Source of the DNA: Actinomycetota bacterium
Lineage (GTDB): Bacteria; Actinomycetota; Acidimicrobiia; Acidimicrobiales; Ilumatobacteraceae
Assembly: GCA_009927665.1 (NCBI GenBank)
Contig: RFMM01000262.1
Coordinates: 1 to 36,104 of the forward strand
Length of the DNA stretch: 36,104 nt
Reading direction: 5' to 3'
In this document: positions 6,351-14,399 of the stretch, one piece after another
How the letters are laid out: the number at the start of each line of letters is the position of its first letter
Position numbering within the stretch: the first letter of the stretch is position 1
Program-made: the position numbers and the translations under genes
The notes under the pieces: model-generated
Databases searched by the model: none
What the model saw: the letters and a program-made list of their open reading frames with translations, nothing else
What the model was told of the DNA's origin: nothing

Positions 6351-7496
6351 CTACGCCGCCCTTCGTTCGTGTGTTGATTGGTGTAACTCGAGCATGCGGT
6401 CGATTGTGGTCGACCACGGGAACTGTTCGGCGCGACGTCGGGCGGCTTCGCGTCGCACAGCGGCGGGCACTGCGAGCACGCTCTGCACAGCGTCGGCAAA
6501 GAGCCGCGGTGAGTCGGCGGCGACGGCTCCGGTTGCGAGGTGAGCATCGTCGACGCCCAGCACTTCGCGCACCGCACTAGAGGCACTTGCCACCACTGGT
6601 GTGCCTGAGGCGAGCGCCTCGAGTGCGGCCAAGCAGAACGTCTCCAAGGGTCCGGGTGCGAGCACCACGTCGGCACTTGCCAGCAGGCGGGCAAGAGCAG
6701 TGCGATCATGCACGAAACCGAGAAACGCGATCGGGTAGCCCACTGCTGCCCGTTCGAGACTTGCGCGCGTCGGCCCGTCACCGGCCACCAGTAGGCGTGC
6801 CTTCACCCCGCGCTTGCGCAGCGCAATCAGCGTGTCGATGCTGCGGTCAACCTTCTTTTCTGGTGACAAGCGACCGCAGTGCACGAGCAACACGTCGTCG
6901 TCACTCGCGAGTTGTGCGGCTCGCCACACTTCGTCGCGACGCGTCGGGTGAAACACGTCAAGGTCGACGCCGAGCGGCACCCGCACGAGGTTGGTGACAC
7001 CGAGCCGTTGAAACTCACGCGCTGCAAATGCGGTCGTCGCGACGACGTGGTCGAAGCGACGGGCGAGGCGGTGATTCCACCAATTCACCGGGGCGTTCGT
7101 GAGCCGCGGTGCACGCAGGAAGGTTTCACTGAGACCAGTGAGGGTCTCGTGACTGAATACTGCGCTCGGAATGCCTCGGTCGCGAGCCCAGTCGCCCAGC
7201 GACGAGAGCGTGAAGCGGTCTGACACCTCGAGGGCGTCGGGGGCGAATTCTTCGAGCAGTCGGCGAACACGAGCCACGTTCACGATGACCCGATACCCGC
7301 CAGAGCCCGCCAACACGCGACCGGGAATCGTGAGACGTTGACCCGACTCAGACCAGTCGCGTTCGAACTCGGCGCCTGGCACGATGTGCAGCACGTCATG
7401 ACCACGCTGCTGATAGCCATGGCCGAGCCGGTGCATCGTGGTGCGCAAACCGCCGCTGCGTGGCCCGTAAAAGTTGGCGACGTGGGCGATGCGCAT
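6351..7496 (-). CDS. GT4-family glycosyltransferase
   Basis: Retaining glycosyltransferase of the GT-B fold, 381 residues, acting on the cytoplasmic side of cell-envelope glycan synthesis. ATG 7496 gives MRIAHVANFYGPRSGGLRT, the usual Gly-rich N-terminal loop; the ORF-track start at 7757 is antisense filler. The C-terminal half has LLVHCGRLSPEKKVDRS, RLLVAGDGPTRASLE and the nucleotide-sugar-binding EX7E in LETFCLAALEALASGTPVV. Donor and acceptor cannot be read from sequence; the neighbouring MgtA-like enzyme suggests mannose transfer to a lipid or polysaccharide. It starts 8 nt after the upstream glycosyltransferase and is followed by the SGNH hydrolase. Confidence 0.9.
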   Translation of the reverse strand: MRIAHVANFYGPRSGGLRTTMHRLGHGYQQRGHDVLHIVPGAEFERDWSESGQRLTIPGRVLAGSGGYRVIVNVARVRRLLEEFAPDALEVSDRFTLSSLGDWARDRGIPSAVFSHETLTGLSETFLRAPRLTNAPVNWWNHRLARRFDHVVATTAFAAREFQRLGVTNLVRVPLGVDLDVFHPTRRDEVWRAAQLASDDDVLLVHCGRLSPEKKVDRSIDTLIALRKRGVKARLLVAGDGPTRASLERAAVGYPIAFLGFVHDRTALARLLASADVVLAPGPLETFCLAALEALASGTPVVASASSAVREVLGVDDAHLATGAVAADSPRLFADAVQSVLAVPAAVRREAARRRAEQFPWSTTIDRMLELHQSTHERRAA

Positions 7497-7504
7497 CGTC
7501 GTGC

Positions 7505-8620
7505 CTAAGCGACTGCAGTCAACCGTGTGATTCCGCAGGCGTTCTCGAAGTGTGTGAGCAACTGCTCGTTGACCGAGAGCCAGGTGCGATGTTCGACCGA
7601 GCCGCGGGCGCGTTGCGCGAGGCGGGTGCGTGTTTCGGTTTCGAGCAGCCGTGCAACGCTCGTGCGCAGATGCTCGGTGTCGCCCGGCGTGAACAGAAAT
7701 CCGTTCATTTGGTCGGTGACGATGTCGAGCGGGCCACCTTGCGCTGGCGCCACGCACGGCACACCCGAGGCAAGTGCTTCTTGCAGCGTCTGGCAGAACG
7801 TTTCATTCACTCCGGTGTGCACGAAGACGTCGAAACTGGCGAAGTGTTGCGCAAGCTGCTCGCCCGAAAGAAAACCGGGGAACACCGCATTCGGCATGAG
7901 TCGTGCGAGCCGTTCGCGTTGGGGTCCGTCACCGACGATCACCAGACGAATTCGCGGGTCGTCGGCGAGTACCGCCAAGTCTTCGACGCGTTTTTCGTGC
8001 GCGAGACGCCCAACGTATCCCACGACCACGCGACGCTCGGTGTTCCAGCGGGCGCGAAGTTCGTCGCTGCGCTTGTGTGGCGCGAACAACTGACCATCGA
8101 CGCCGCGGCGCCACATCGTCACGTTGTCGATGCCATGCGACTGAAGATCTTCGATTGCAGCCGACGAAGGAGCCAGCGTCATGTCGGCTTGATTGTGGAT
8201 GTGACCCACCCATCGCCACACGAGTTTGCCGGTGGGGGCAAGACCGTAGTGGGCGAGAAACCCAGGCACATCGGTTTGGTACACGGCAACCGTTGGCACG
8301 CCCATTTGGCGGCAGACTCGACCAGCGAAGGCGCCAAGGCCGAACGGTGCGGCGAGGTGCACCACATCTGGCCGAAAGGCCTCGAGCGTTTCGCGCAGAC
8401 GGGGGCTGGGAATTCCGAGTTCGAAGTTGCGATAACGGGGAACCGAGATGCTGCGGGCCCGAATGACGGGAAACCGACCGAAGTTGGCGGGGCCGTCGCC
8501 TGGCGCAACGACGATGGCATCATGCTCGGTGTGCTCAAGGTGTTCGAGAAGTCGCACGACCGAATTGGTCACGCCGTTCACGCTCGGGAGAAAGCTCTCG
8601 GTGACGATGCCAATTCGCAT
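7505..8620 (-). CDS. GT4 glycosyltransferase, MgtA-like alpha-mannosyltransferase
   Basis: Protein of 371 residues from ATG 8620 (MRIGIVTESFLPSVNG), which matches the N-terminus of actinobacterial MgtA-type GDP-mannose-dependent alpha-mannosyltransferases; the ORF-track start at 8662 is an upstream extension. Other family features are VTNSVVRLLEHLEH, VYQTDVPGFLAHYGL, WRRGVDGQLFAP, VGYVGRLAHEKRVEDL and the EX7E motif NETFCQTLQEALASG. In mycobacteria the enzyme mannosylates a glycolipid of the envelope; the acceptor here is unknown. It heads a three-gene minus-strand operon and is divergent from the MFS gene, sharing a 77-bp intergenic region. Confidence 0.88.
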   Translation of the reverse strand: MRIGIVTESFLPSVNGVTNSVVRLLEHLEHTEHDAIVVAPGDGPANFGRFPVIRARSISVPRYRNFELGIPSPRLRETLEAFRPDVVHLAAPFGLGAFAGRVCRQMGVPTVAVYQTDVPGFLAHYGLAPTGKLVWRWVGHIHNQADMTLAPSSAAIEDLQSHGIDNVTMWRRGVDGQLFAPHKRSDELRARWNTERRVVVGYVGRLAHEKRVEDLAVLADDPRIRLVIVGDGPQRERLARLMPNAVFPGFLSGEQLAQHFASFDVFVHTGVNETFCQTLQEALASGVPCVAPAQGGPLDIVTDQMNGFLFTPGDTEHLRTSVARLLETETRTRLAQRARGSVEHRTWLSVNEQLLTHFENACGITRLTAVA

Positions 8621-8697
8621 GAGCTCAACTGTGGGGTGGCGACTTTGAGCGAGCCTGAACACTTAGCAACCTGAAGGTGAACTTCCCCACGGTGTGA

Positions 8698-10194
8698 ATG
8701 TTCAGGGAGAGTTTACCGAAATGCCCCGCCGCCGCCGTGTCGTTTCGCCACGCTGAGAAGGTGCGCATCGACCAGGTGAACTTTCACTTGCTGCGCGACG
8801 AGGCCAAGCAGCACGTTCGTCGCCGCGACGTGCTGCGTCTGCGCAACTTCCGTGTGGCGATGGGTGCACAAACCAGCTCGCAGGTGGCCGACGCCATGAC
8901 TTCGCTCGGCTTGGCACAGGTGTTGTTGTTTGATTTGAACCCCGGCGACACGACACAGGCGTTCTTGCGCGGGTTGCTCGTCGCGGCATTTCCGCTGCTC
9001 TTGGTCGGCCCACTTGCTGGCTTCCTCGCAGATCGCTATTCACGACAAGGCCTGCTCGTTGTCGGCCAGCATTTGCGAGCGGCGTTTACCATCGGCGCGA
9101 TCGTGGCCGCGTTCTTCGAGCAGGCCCTCGTCGGTTATGCGACGTTCGCCTTGCTGTTGTTGACCACTCGCGTGTTGTACACGGCGCGCGCCACGGTGAT
9201 TCCGCGACTTGTCGAGCCGCATCAATTGGTGGCTGCAGATTCGATCTCGCTTCTCTTCAGCATGATTGCTGGGTTCGTCGGCGTGGCGATTGCCGGGTCA
9301 CTTGAACTGCTCGATGTTCGTTTGGCGTTCGTCGTGGCGATCGCACTTCACCTCGTTTCGTCACATTGGTATCAGAAGGTTGCTGTGCCGCTCGGTGGTG
9401 GCCGATCGGGTGGTCGTGAGCGAGATTGGCGCAGCGCGATGCAACAGTTGCGAATTCCGAAGGTGCGCTTCAGCATCGTGTCGAGCGGTGCCAGCAAGTT
9501 GTTGCTCGGAGTCTGCTACGCGTGCGTCGCTCTCGTCATCGACGCGCGCTTCGCGATAGAGGCAACGGGTTACGCCGCGGTCTTTGGCGTTGCAGGTGCA
9601 GGAACATTCTTGGGCACCCTTACCGCTGAGAGGGTCATCGAACGAATGCCCCGCAAGTCGGTGGCAGTGCTCGCCTGTGTCGTATCGGCAGTGGCCACAG
9701 TTTCGGTGGCGCTCGTGCCGAACTTTTTTACGGCACTCGGCGCGGTCGTCGTTGCGTCATTCGTGTTTCAGATTGTGCGGGTTTGCAACGACGCCGCTGT
9801 GCAGTCAACGGTCGAATCTGCCAGTCTCGGGCGTGTCTTTGCGGCTTACGACGTGGTGTACAACCTGTCGTTCGTCGGTGGGGCAGCCGTCGCGCTGGTG
9901 ACCGGTGCAAACAACGGCTTTGCAGCGGTGCTGTTGGTGTGCGCAGCGGGTTACGCCGCGCTGGCAGCTCTGCTCGTGGTGATTGGATCAGGAGACCCGC
10001 GACCCACACTCAGCACGACGAACCCGGCAGATGTCCACGTTGCAATGCTCAGCACGTTCCGCGTGTCGAATACGACCCGCTCAGACATTGCAGCTGCGAC
10101 CTTCGCTGCATCTACTTCGGCGAACTCTGGCCATTCGGTCAATACGAGCAGCGCATCAGCACCGAAGCAGGCGCCGATCGACGTATCGGCGTAG
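8698..10194 (+). CDS. MFS transporter
   Basis: Polytopic membrane protein of 498 residues with about 10-12 hydrophobic segments. The motif-A-like loop GPLAGFLADRYSRQGLLVVG follows the second helix pair, and RLVEPHQLVAADS resembles macrolide/drug-efflux-type MFS permeases. The substrate is unknown. The start is uncertain: ATG 8698 or GTG 8761 (VRIDQVNFHLLRD). The last transmembrane segment ends near 9990, after which about 65 polar residues are encoded antisense to the dehydrogenase gene. The ORF thus overlaps that convergent gene by 244 bp, and the C-terminal tail may be recent. Confidence 0.85.
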   Translation: MFRESLPKCPAAAVSFRHAEKVRIDQVNFHLLRDEAKQHVRRRDVLRLRNFRVAMGAQTSSQVADAMTSLGLAQVLLFDLNPGDTTQAFLRGLLVAAFPLLLVGPLAGFLADRYSRQGLLVVGQHLRAAFTIGAIVAAFFEQALVGYATFALLLLTTRVLYTARATVIPRLVEPHQLVAADSISLLFSMIAGFVGVAIAGSLELLDVRLAFVVAIALHLVSSHWYQKVAVPLGGGRSGGRERDWRSAMQQLRIPKVRFSIVSSGASKLLLGVCYACVALVIDARFAIEATGYAAVFGVAGAGTFLGTLTAERVIERMPRKSVAVLACVVSAVATVSVALVPNFFTALGAVVVASFVFQIVRVCNDAAVQSTVESASLGRVFAAYDVVYNLSFVGGAAVALVTGANNGFAAVLLVCAAGYAALAALLVVIGSGDPRPTLSTTNPADVHVAMLSTFRVSNTTRSDIAAATFAASTSANSGHSVNTSSASAPKQAPIDVSA

Positions 10195-11327
10195 TTCACG
10201 CCGAGTGATTCGGCTGCAGCCGCCGACACTGCCGGGTCGTAAGCACACAGGTCGGCTCCCGCCGCCATCAGTCGACGGCATATCGCCACAGCGGGTGAGT
10301 CACGCAGGTCGTTGGTGCCGGCCTTGAAGGCAAGCCCCCACACTGCGATGCGACGACCGATGAGTGAGTCGTCGAACTCTCGGGCGAGTCGTCGCACGAC
10401 ACGGTCAAACTGCTGTTCGTTGCTCTCAACAGTGCTCTCGAGTTGCGTGAACGGTTCGCCGAGTTGACGCGCGAGATAGGCGAGCGCGCGGGTGTCTTTG
10501 GGTAAGCATGAGCCGCCCCAACCCGGCCCAGCCGACAAAAAGCGCGAGCCAATTCGCGGGTCGAGACCAACCACACGCATCATCTCGTGCACGTCAGCCC
10601 CCGCCGCCTCGCAGATATTTGCCATGGAATTCACGAAACTCAAGCGCGTGGCGAGAAAGGCATTCGCGGCGTGTTTGGTGAGCTCAGCGGTGATGATGTC
10701 AGTGACGATGACCGGCGCCCCGAAGACTGCATACAACTCGGCCAGTCGTCGACGCACAGCTGATTCGGTGGCTCCGATGAGAATTCGATCGGGGTTGAAG
10801 AAGTCGCGCACGGCACTGCCCTCACGCAGAAACTCGGGGTTCGATGCAACGTGCACGTCTTGTCGAGAGATGATGTCGGCCAGTCGTGCGGCGGTGCCGG
10901 CCGGAACCGTTGAGCGAGTCACGACGATGGTGCCGGGCTTCAGCACTGGTGCTGCGGTGAGCACCACCGACTCGACGAACGACAGGTCAGCTGCGCCATC
11001 GTCACCCTGCGGCGTCGGAACGCACACGAACACGATCGATGCCGACTGCACAGCCGAGACGACATCACTAGCGAACGAAAGGCGGCGGGTGCGCAGACCG
11101 GTGCGCACGAGATCTTGCAGGTTTGGTTCGTGTAGGTCGACGTGACCGCTTGTCAGACGCGCAACCTTTTCGGTGTTCGTGTCAACACACACCACGTCGT
11201 AACCGACATCGGCGAAGCCCGCTGCGGTCGGAAGACCGATGTAACCAGCACCGACCACCACGATTCGCTCAGGTCGACGCAAACGATCATCGACCAAGTG
11301 CGGCGTCACCTTCTTATCCTGAGGCAC
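9951..11327 (-). CDS. ugd: UDP-glucose/nucleotide-sugar 6-dehydrogenase
   Basis: NAD-dependent oxidation of a UDP-hexose to the uronic acid, in the cytoplasm, feeding envelope polysaccharide synthesis; consistent with the nearby glycosyltransferases. The 458 residues have the Rossmann motif RIVVVGAGYIGLPTAAGF near the N-terminus, NPEFLREGSAVRDFF, the central helix ELTKHAANAFLATRLSF, the catalytic-Cys motif GWGGSCLPKD and the C-terminal GLAFKAGTNDLRDSPA. UDP-glucose is the most likely substrate, but UDP-ManNAc or UDP-GlcNAc dehydrogenases share these motifs. GTG 11327 is taken as start; GTG 11309 is possible. The conserved fold ends near 9996; the last ~14 residues are antisense to the MFS gene. 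Confidence 0.9.
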   Translation of the reverse strand: MPQDKKVTPHLVDDRLRRPERIVVVGAGYIGLPTAAGFADVGYDVVCVDTNTEKVARLTSGHVDLHEPNLQDLVRTGLRTRRLSFASDVVSAVQSASIVFVCVPTPQGDDGAADLSFVESVVLTAAPVLKPGTIVVTRSTVPAGTAARLADIISRQDVHVASNPEFLREGSAVRDFFNPDRILIGATESAVRRRLAELYAVFGAPVIVTDIITAELTKHAANAFLATRLSFVNSMANICEAAGADVHEMMRVVGLDPRIGSRFLSAGPGWGGSCLPKDTRALAYLARQLGEPFTQLESTVESNEQQFDRVVRRLAREFDDSLIGRRIAVWGLAFKAGTNDLRDSPAVAICRRLMAAGADLCAYDPAVSAAAAESLGVNYADTSIGACFGADALLVLTEWPEFAEVDAAKVAAAMSERVVFDTRNVLSIATWTSAGFVVLSVGRGSPDPITTSRAASAA

Positions 11328-11409
11328 GTGCTGGGTGTTTTTGCGAACATCGATGCAACAAGCGGTTACCTCAAGGTGAATTCATCGGCACTTCCAGCAA
11401 TTTCCAAAT

Positions 11410-11431
11410 GTTCACGCAGCAGTCAGTTGCC
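11410..11431 (+). promoter_or_regulatory. Candidate PHO box: two 11-nt direct repeat units
   Basis: GTTCACGCAGC is followed directly by AGTCAGTTGCC, resembling the paired 11-nt GTTCACC-type units bound by PhoP in Streptomyces. A third similar unit, GTTCAGACGGG (11454-11464), lies in the same 11-nt phase and ends 5 nt before the candidate -10 box TAACTT. A related pair lies before the phn operon on the other strand. Binding of a PhoP-like regulator is inferred. Confidence 0.4.
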
Positions 11432-11469
11432 CTATTCCTACCTGTGCTGTTGCGTTCAGACGGGCGGTC

Positions 11470-11475
11470 TAACTT
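11470..11475 (+). promoter_or_regulatory. Candidate -10 box (TAACTT) before the ABC substrate-binding gene
   Basis: TAACTT fits TANNNT and ends 8 nt before the ATG at 11484, so the mRNA would be leaderless or nearly so. No Shine-Dalgarno sequence is seen. The phn operon start on the other strand has the same 8-nt geometry. Confidence 0.45.
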
Positions 11476-11483
11476 TCCTGACC

Positions 11484-12683
11484 ATGACAACACAACACAT
11501 CACCACATCCACCCAGCGCCGCCGTAGCAAGTGGCGCACGTTTGCAGCCCTTGCTCTCGTTTCTTCGTTCGCTCTCGCAGCCTGCGGCAGCGACGAGGAG
11601 GCCGCAGAAGACACGGTTGCCGAGGAAGTAACCGAAGAGACTGTCGCCGAAGAAGTTGCCGACACCTGCCCAAGCCAGGAAATCGTCGATGCAGCCAACG
11701 CCGAAGCTCAGGTCAACTTGATCGCTCTGCCCGACAACTGGGCGAACTACAAGGGCATCCTCGCGTCATTCCGCGAGAAGTACCCGAACATTGCCAACCC
11801 GGTGGCGAACCCCGACGCTTCTTCAGCCGACGAACTTGTCGCCTATGAGACGCTGAAGGGCCAGCCCGATCAGCCCGACGCATTCGACGTATCGCCAGCA
11901 ATCGCGCAGGAGACTGCATCGAAGGGCTACTGGGAGCCGTACAAGCCCTGCACGTGGGACGAAATCCCCGAGGTGCTCAAAGATCCGGATGGCAACTGGG
12001 TTGCTGCCTACTACGGCATCATGGCCATCGGCACCAACACCACAGTCGTTGCGAACGCTCCAGCCAGCTTCGCTGATCTCGCCAAGCCCGAGTACAAGGG
12101 TTTGGTGTCGCTGAACGGTGACCCGCGTGAGGCCGGTGCGGCGTTTGCCGCGGTCGTCGCAGCGTCGCTCGCCAATGGCGGCTCATTCGACGACATCATG
12201 CCTGGTATTCAATACTTCGCTGACTTGAAGGCTTCGGGCAACCTCGCGGGCACCGACGTGACCGAGGCTTCGGTCATCGCCGGCGAAACCCCCGTGTGGC
12301 TCGACTGGACCTACAACTACCCAGGCCTCGCGCCGAAGTTGGTGGAGAACGGCATCACCTGGGCCATTCGCGTGCCGACCGACGGTGTCTACGGCGGTTA
12401 CTACGCCCAAGGCATTCTGAAGGACACGCCGCACCAGAACGCTGGCAAGTTGTGGATCGACCACATCGTGTCAGATGAAGGCGCACTCGGCTATCTCGAA
12501 GGCGGCGCGATTCCAGCCCGCTTCGAAGCACTTGTCGCCGCTGGCAAGGTAACCGAAGAGGCGAAGAAGAACCTCCCGGCGCCCGAACTGATCGCGCAGA
12601 TCAAGTTCCCCACGCAAGATCAGATTGCCAAGATGAAAGAAGACCTGGCGGCCAACTGGGGCCCGATGGTCGCTGACAAGTAG
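11484..12683 (+). CDS. ABC transporter substrate-binding lipoprotein, Fe3+/polyamine/2-AEP class
   Basis: Extracellular binding protein of 399 residues. ATG 11484 gives a basic N-terminus (TQRRRSKWR), a hydrophobic stretch and the lipobox LAAC with Cys34; earlier ORF-track codons are antisense to ugd. After the Cys comes an acidic linker with a repeated VAEEV unit. The mature part has LIALPDNWANYKGILASFREKYP, ASFADLAKPEYKGLVSL and WLDWTYNYPGL, as in family-1/family-8 binding proteins for spermidine/putrescine, Fe3+, thiamine or 2-aminoethylphosphonate (PhnS). Two permeases and an ATPase follow. Location beside the C-P lyase operon and a PHO-box-like promoter favour a phosphonate or other phosphorus substrate, but this is inference. 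Confidence 0.88.
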   Translation: MTTQHITTSTQRRRSKWRTFAALALVSSFALAACGSDEEAAEDTVAEEVTEETVAEEVADTCPSQEIVDAANAEAQVNLIALPDNWANYKGILASFREKYPNIANPVANPDASSADELVAYETLKGQPDQPDAFDVSPAIAQETASKGYWEPYKPCTWDEIPEVLKDPDGNWVAAYYGIMAIGTNTTVVANAPASFADLAKPEYKGLVSLNGDPREAGAAFAAVVAASLANGGSFDDIMPGIQYFADLKASGNLAGTDVTEASVIAGETPVWLDWTYNYPGLAPKLVENGITWAIRVPTDGVYGGYYAQGILKDTPHQNAGKLWIDHIVSDEGALGYLEGGAIPARFEALVAAGKVTEEAKKNLPAPELIAQIKFPTQDQIAKMKEDLAANWGPMVADK

Positions 12684-12721
12684 TCGCTACGCGTAACAAC
12701 GCTCTGTTGCTGCCTGCCCCC

Positions 12722-13576
12722 ATGGTGGCGGGTCCGTCGAAGAGACGGGCCCGCCACTTGGTGTTTCTCCCGTACTTCGTCTTCTTGGCACTCTTTCTCA
12801 TCTGGCCCGCGACGTTCGTCTTCGTGCGGGCGTTCCAACAAGGGGACGCCTCACGAAATCCGATGATTGAGGCGATGACAGGGCAATTTCGCGGTGCCTT
12901 TGTCTACAGTCTGCAAATCTCGTTGTCGAGTGCTGCCATTGGGCTCGTAGTTGGCTCACTCGTCGCTGTCGCAATCGTTCGCCTCGACCATGTTCGCGCG
13001 TTGCGCAGCACCGTAGTCGGGTACTCCTCGGTTGCTGCAAACATGGGCGGCATTCCGCTGGCGTTCGCCTTCATCGCCGCATTCGGCATGCAAGGTTTGG
13101 CCACGCGCTTGTTGCGTGAGGTGAACATCGATCTCATCGGCTGGGGTTTTCGAATCACTGACTTTTGGGGCATCGTGCTGGTGTACCTCTACTTTCAGAT
13201 TCCACTCATGACCCTCGTGCTCGTGCCGGCGCTCGATGGTCTGCGGCGCACCTGGCAAGAAGCAGCACAGAGCCTCGGTGCTTCATCGGCGCAATATTGG
13301 CGCTTTGTGGCGCTGCCAATTCTCACGCCTGCCCTGCTCGGCGGGTTTCTCTTGCTCATTGCAAATGCGTTTTCGGCATACGCCACGGCGTATGCGCTGT
13401 CATCGGGCGGTTCGCGTCTCGTGCCCGTGCAGATCAGGTTCTTTCTGCAAGGAAATACGATCACCGGCAAAACGAACCTTGGCTATGCCATGGCCGCGTG
13501 GATGGTGATTGTCACCGCGCTCTTGGTGCTGGGATTCCAACTGTTGGTGCGACGGTCAGAAAAGTGGCGTTCGTGA
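12722..13576 (+). CDS. ABC transporter permease (PotB/PhnU-like)
   Basis: Inner-membrane permease of 284 residues from ATG 12722; TTG 12707 in the ORF track is an upstream alternative. About six hydrophobic segments are visible, starting with HLVFLPYFVFLALFLIWPA. The EAA loop that contacts the ATPase reads EAAQSLGASSAQYWRFVALP. It belongs to the binding-protein-dependent transport family that carries polyamines, Fe3+ or 2-aminoethylphosphonate. It follows the binding protein by about 40 bp and pairs with the next permease to form a heterodimeric channel. Confidence 0.88.
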   Translation: MVAGPSKRRARHLVFLPYFVFLALFLIWPATFVFVRAFQQGDASRNPMIEAMTGQFRGAFVYSLQISLSSAAIGLVVGSLVAVAIVRLDHVRALRSTVVGYSSVAANMGGIPLAFAFIAAFGMQGLATRLLREVNIDLIGWGFRITDFWGIVLVYLYFQIPLMTLVLVPALDGLRRTWQEAAQSLGASSAQYWRFVALPILTPALLGGFLLLIANAFSAYATAYALSSGGSRLVPVQIRFFLQGNTITGKTNLGYAMAAWMVIVTALLVLGFQLLVRRSEKWRS

Positions 13577-13595
13577 TGCGTTCCTGGCGGCGGGC

Positions 13596-14399
13596 ATGAG
13601 GGCGCGAAACGCGGTGTGGTGGCTCGTGCTGTTGGTGGCGACCGTGTTCTATGCGGTGCCGATGTTGGCAATGGCGCGATTCGCCTTCCAGCGCATTCCC
13701 GTGATCAAGCTTTCGTGGGGCAATGTGTTTGATAAGTGGACTGCGGCTCCGCTCGTAGATTCGTTGCGGAATCCAGATTTTCACCGCGCAGGACTGCTCA
13801 GTCTCGGCTTGGCTGTTGCCACTGCAGCACTCACGGTGCTGCTGCTGGTGCCGACGATGACGTTCGCCCATCTACGCTCGCCGCGCATGCGTCGGTTCAT
13901 TGAGCTGTCGTCGGTGCTGCCGTTCGTGGTGCCGGCGATCGCGCTCGTTATCGGCTTCGCTGCCGCTTTTCGCGATACTGCGCCCATCTTCGTGCGCAGC
14001 TCGTTTGGCATGGTGCCGCTACTCGTCATCACCGCCTTGCCGTTCACACACCGCACGATCGAGAATGGTCTTTCATCGCTCGACTTGCGCACGCTGGCTG
14101 ACGCGTCTCGCAGTCTCGGCGCCGGCTGGAACCGCACCATCTGGACGGTGATCGCCCCCAACATTCGCGGCAGCATCGCGACGGCATCGTTTCTCGCACT
14201 CACCGTGGTGCTCGGTGAATTCACCATCGCGTCGCTGTTGCTGAAGAACACCCTTCCGCTGTACCTTGCCTATGCGCAAGGGCAAAACCCACAGGGGGCA
14301 TTCGCCGTCGGGCTCAGCCTCACCGCACTCTCGGCAGTCTTCATCGCACTCGCCAACCGATTTGGTGGCACTCGACCCGGAAGCCGTCAACAGCGATGA
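13596..14399 (+). CDS. ABC transporter permease (PotC/PhnV-like)
   Basis: Second permease, 267 residues. ATG 13596 (MRARNAVWWLVLLVATVFYAV) is preferred over the ORF-track start at 13509, which lies inside the previous gene; a G-rich Shine-Dalgarno-like GGCGGCGGG precedes it. Six hydrophobic segments are visible, with the EAA-type loop DASRSLGAGWNRTIWTVIAPNI in the C-terminal half. It starts 19 bp after permease 1 and overlaps the ATPase start by the ATGA arrangement, so the transporter is one operon. Confidence 0.88.
   Translation: MRARNAVWWLVLLVATVFYAVPMLAMARFAFQRIPVIKLSWGNVFDKWTAAPLVDSLRNPDFHRAGLLSLGLAVATAALTVLLLVPTMTFAHLRSPRMRRFIELSSVLPFVVPAIALVIGFAAAFRDTAPIFVRSSFGMVPLLVITALPFTHRTIENGLSSLDLRTLADASRSLGAGWNRTIWTVIAPNIRGSIATASFLALTVVLGEFTIASLLLKNTLPLYLAYAQGQNPQGAFAVGLSLTALSAVFIALANRFGGTRPGSRQQR

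Noticed and set aside
7460-8674. 404-codon plus-strand ORF opposite the MgtA-like gene
   Set aside because: It lies antisense to a clear GT4 glycosyltransferase and shows no family motif; long antisense frames are expected at high GC with strong codon bias.
8674-8680. GGTGAAC, reverse complement of the PhoP core GTTCACC, in the divergent MFS/glycosyltransferase region
   Set aside because: Only one isolated unit with no 11-nt partner in phase; similar single copies occur at 32808 and 34490, so it is probably chance.
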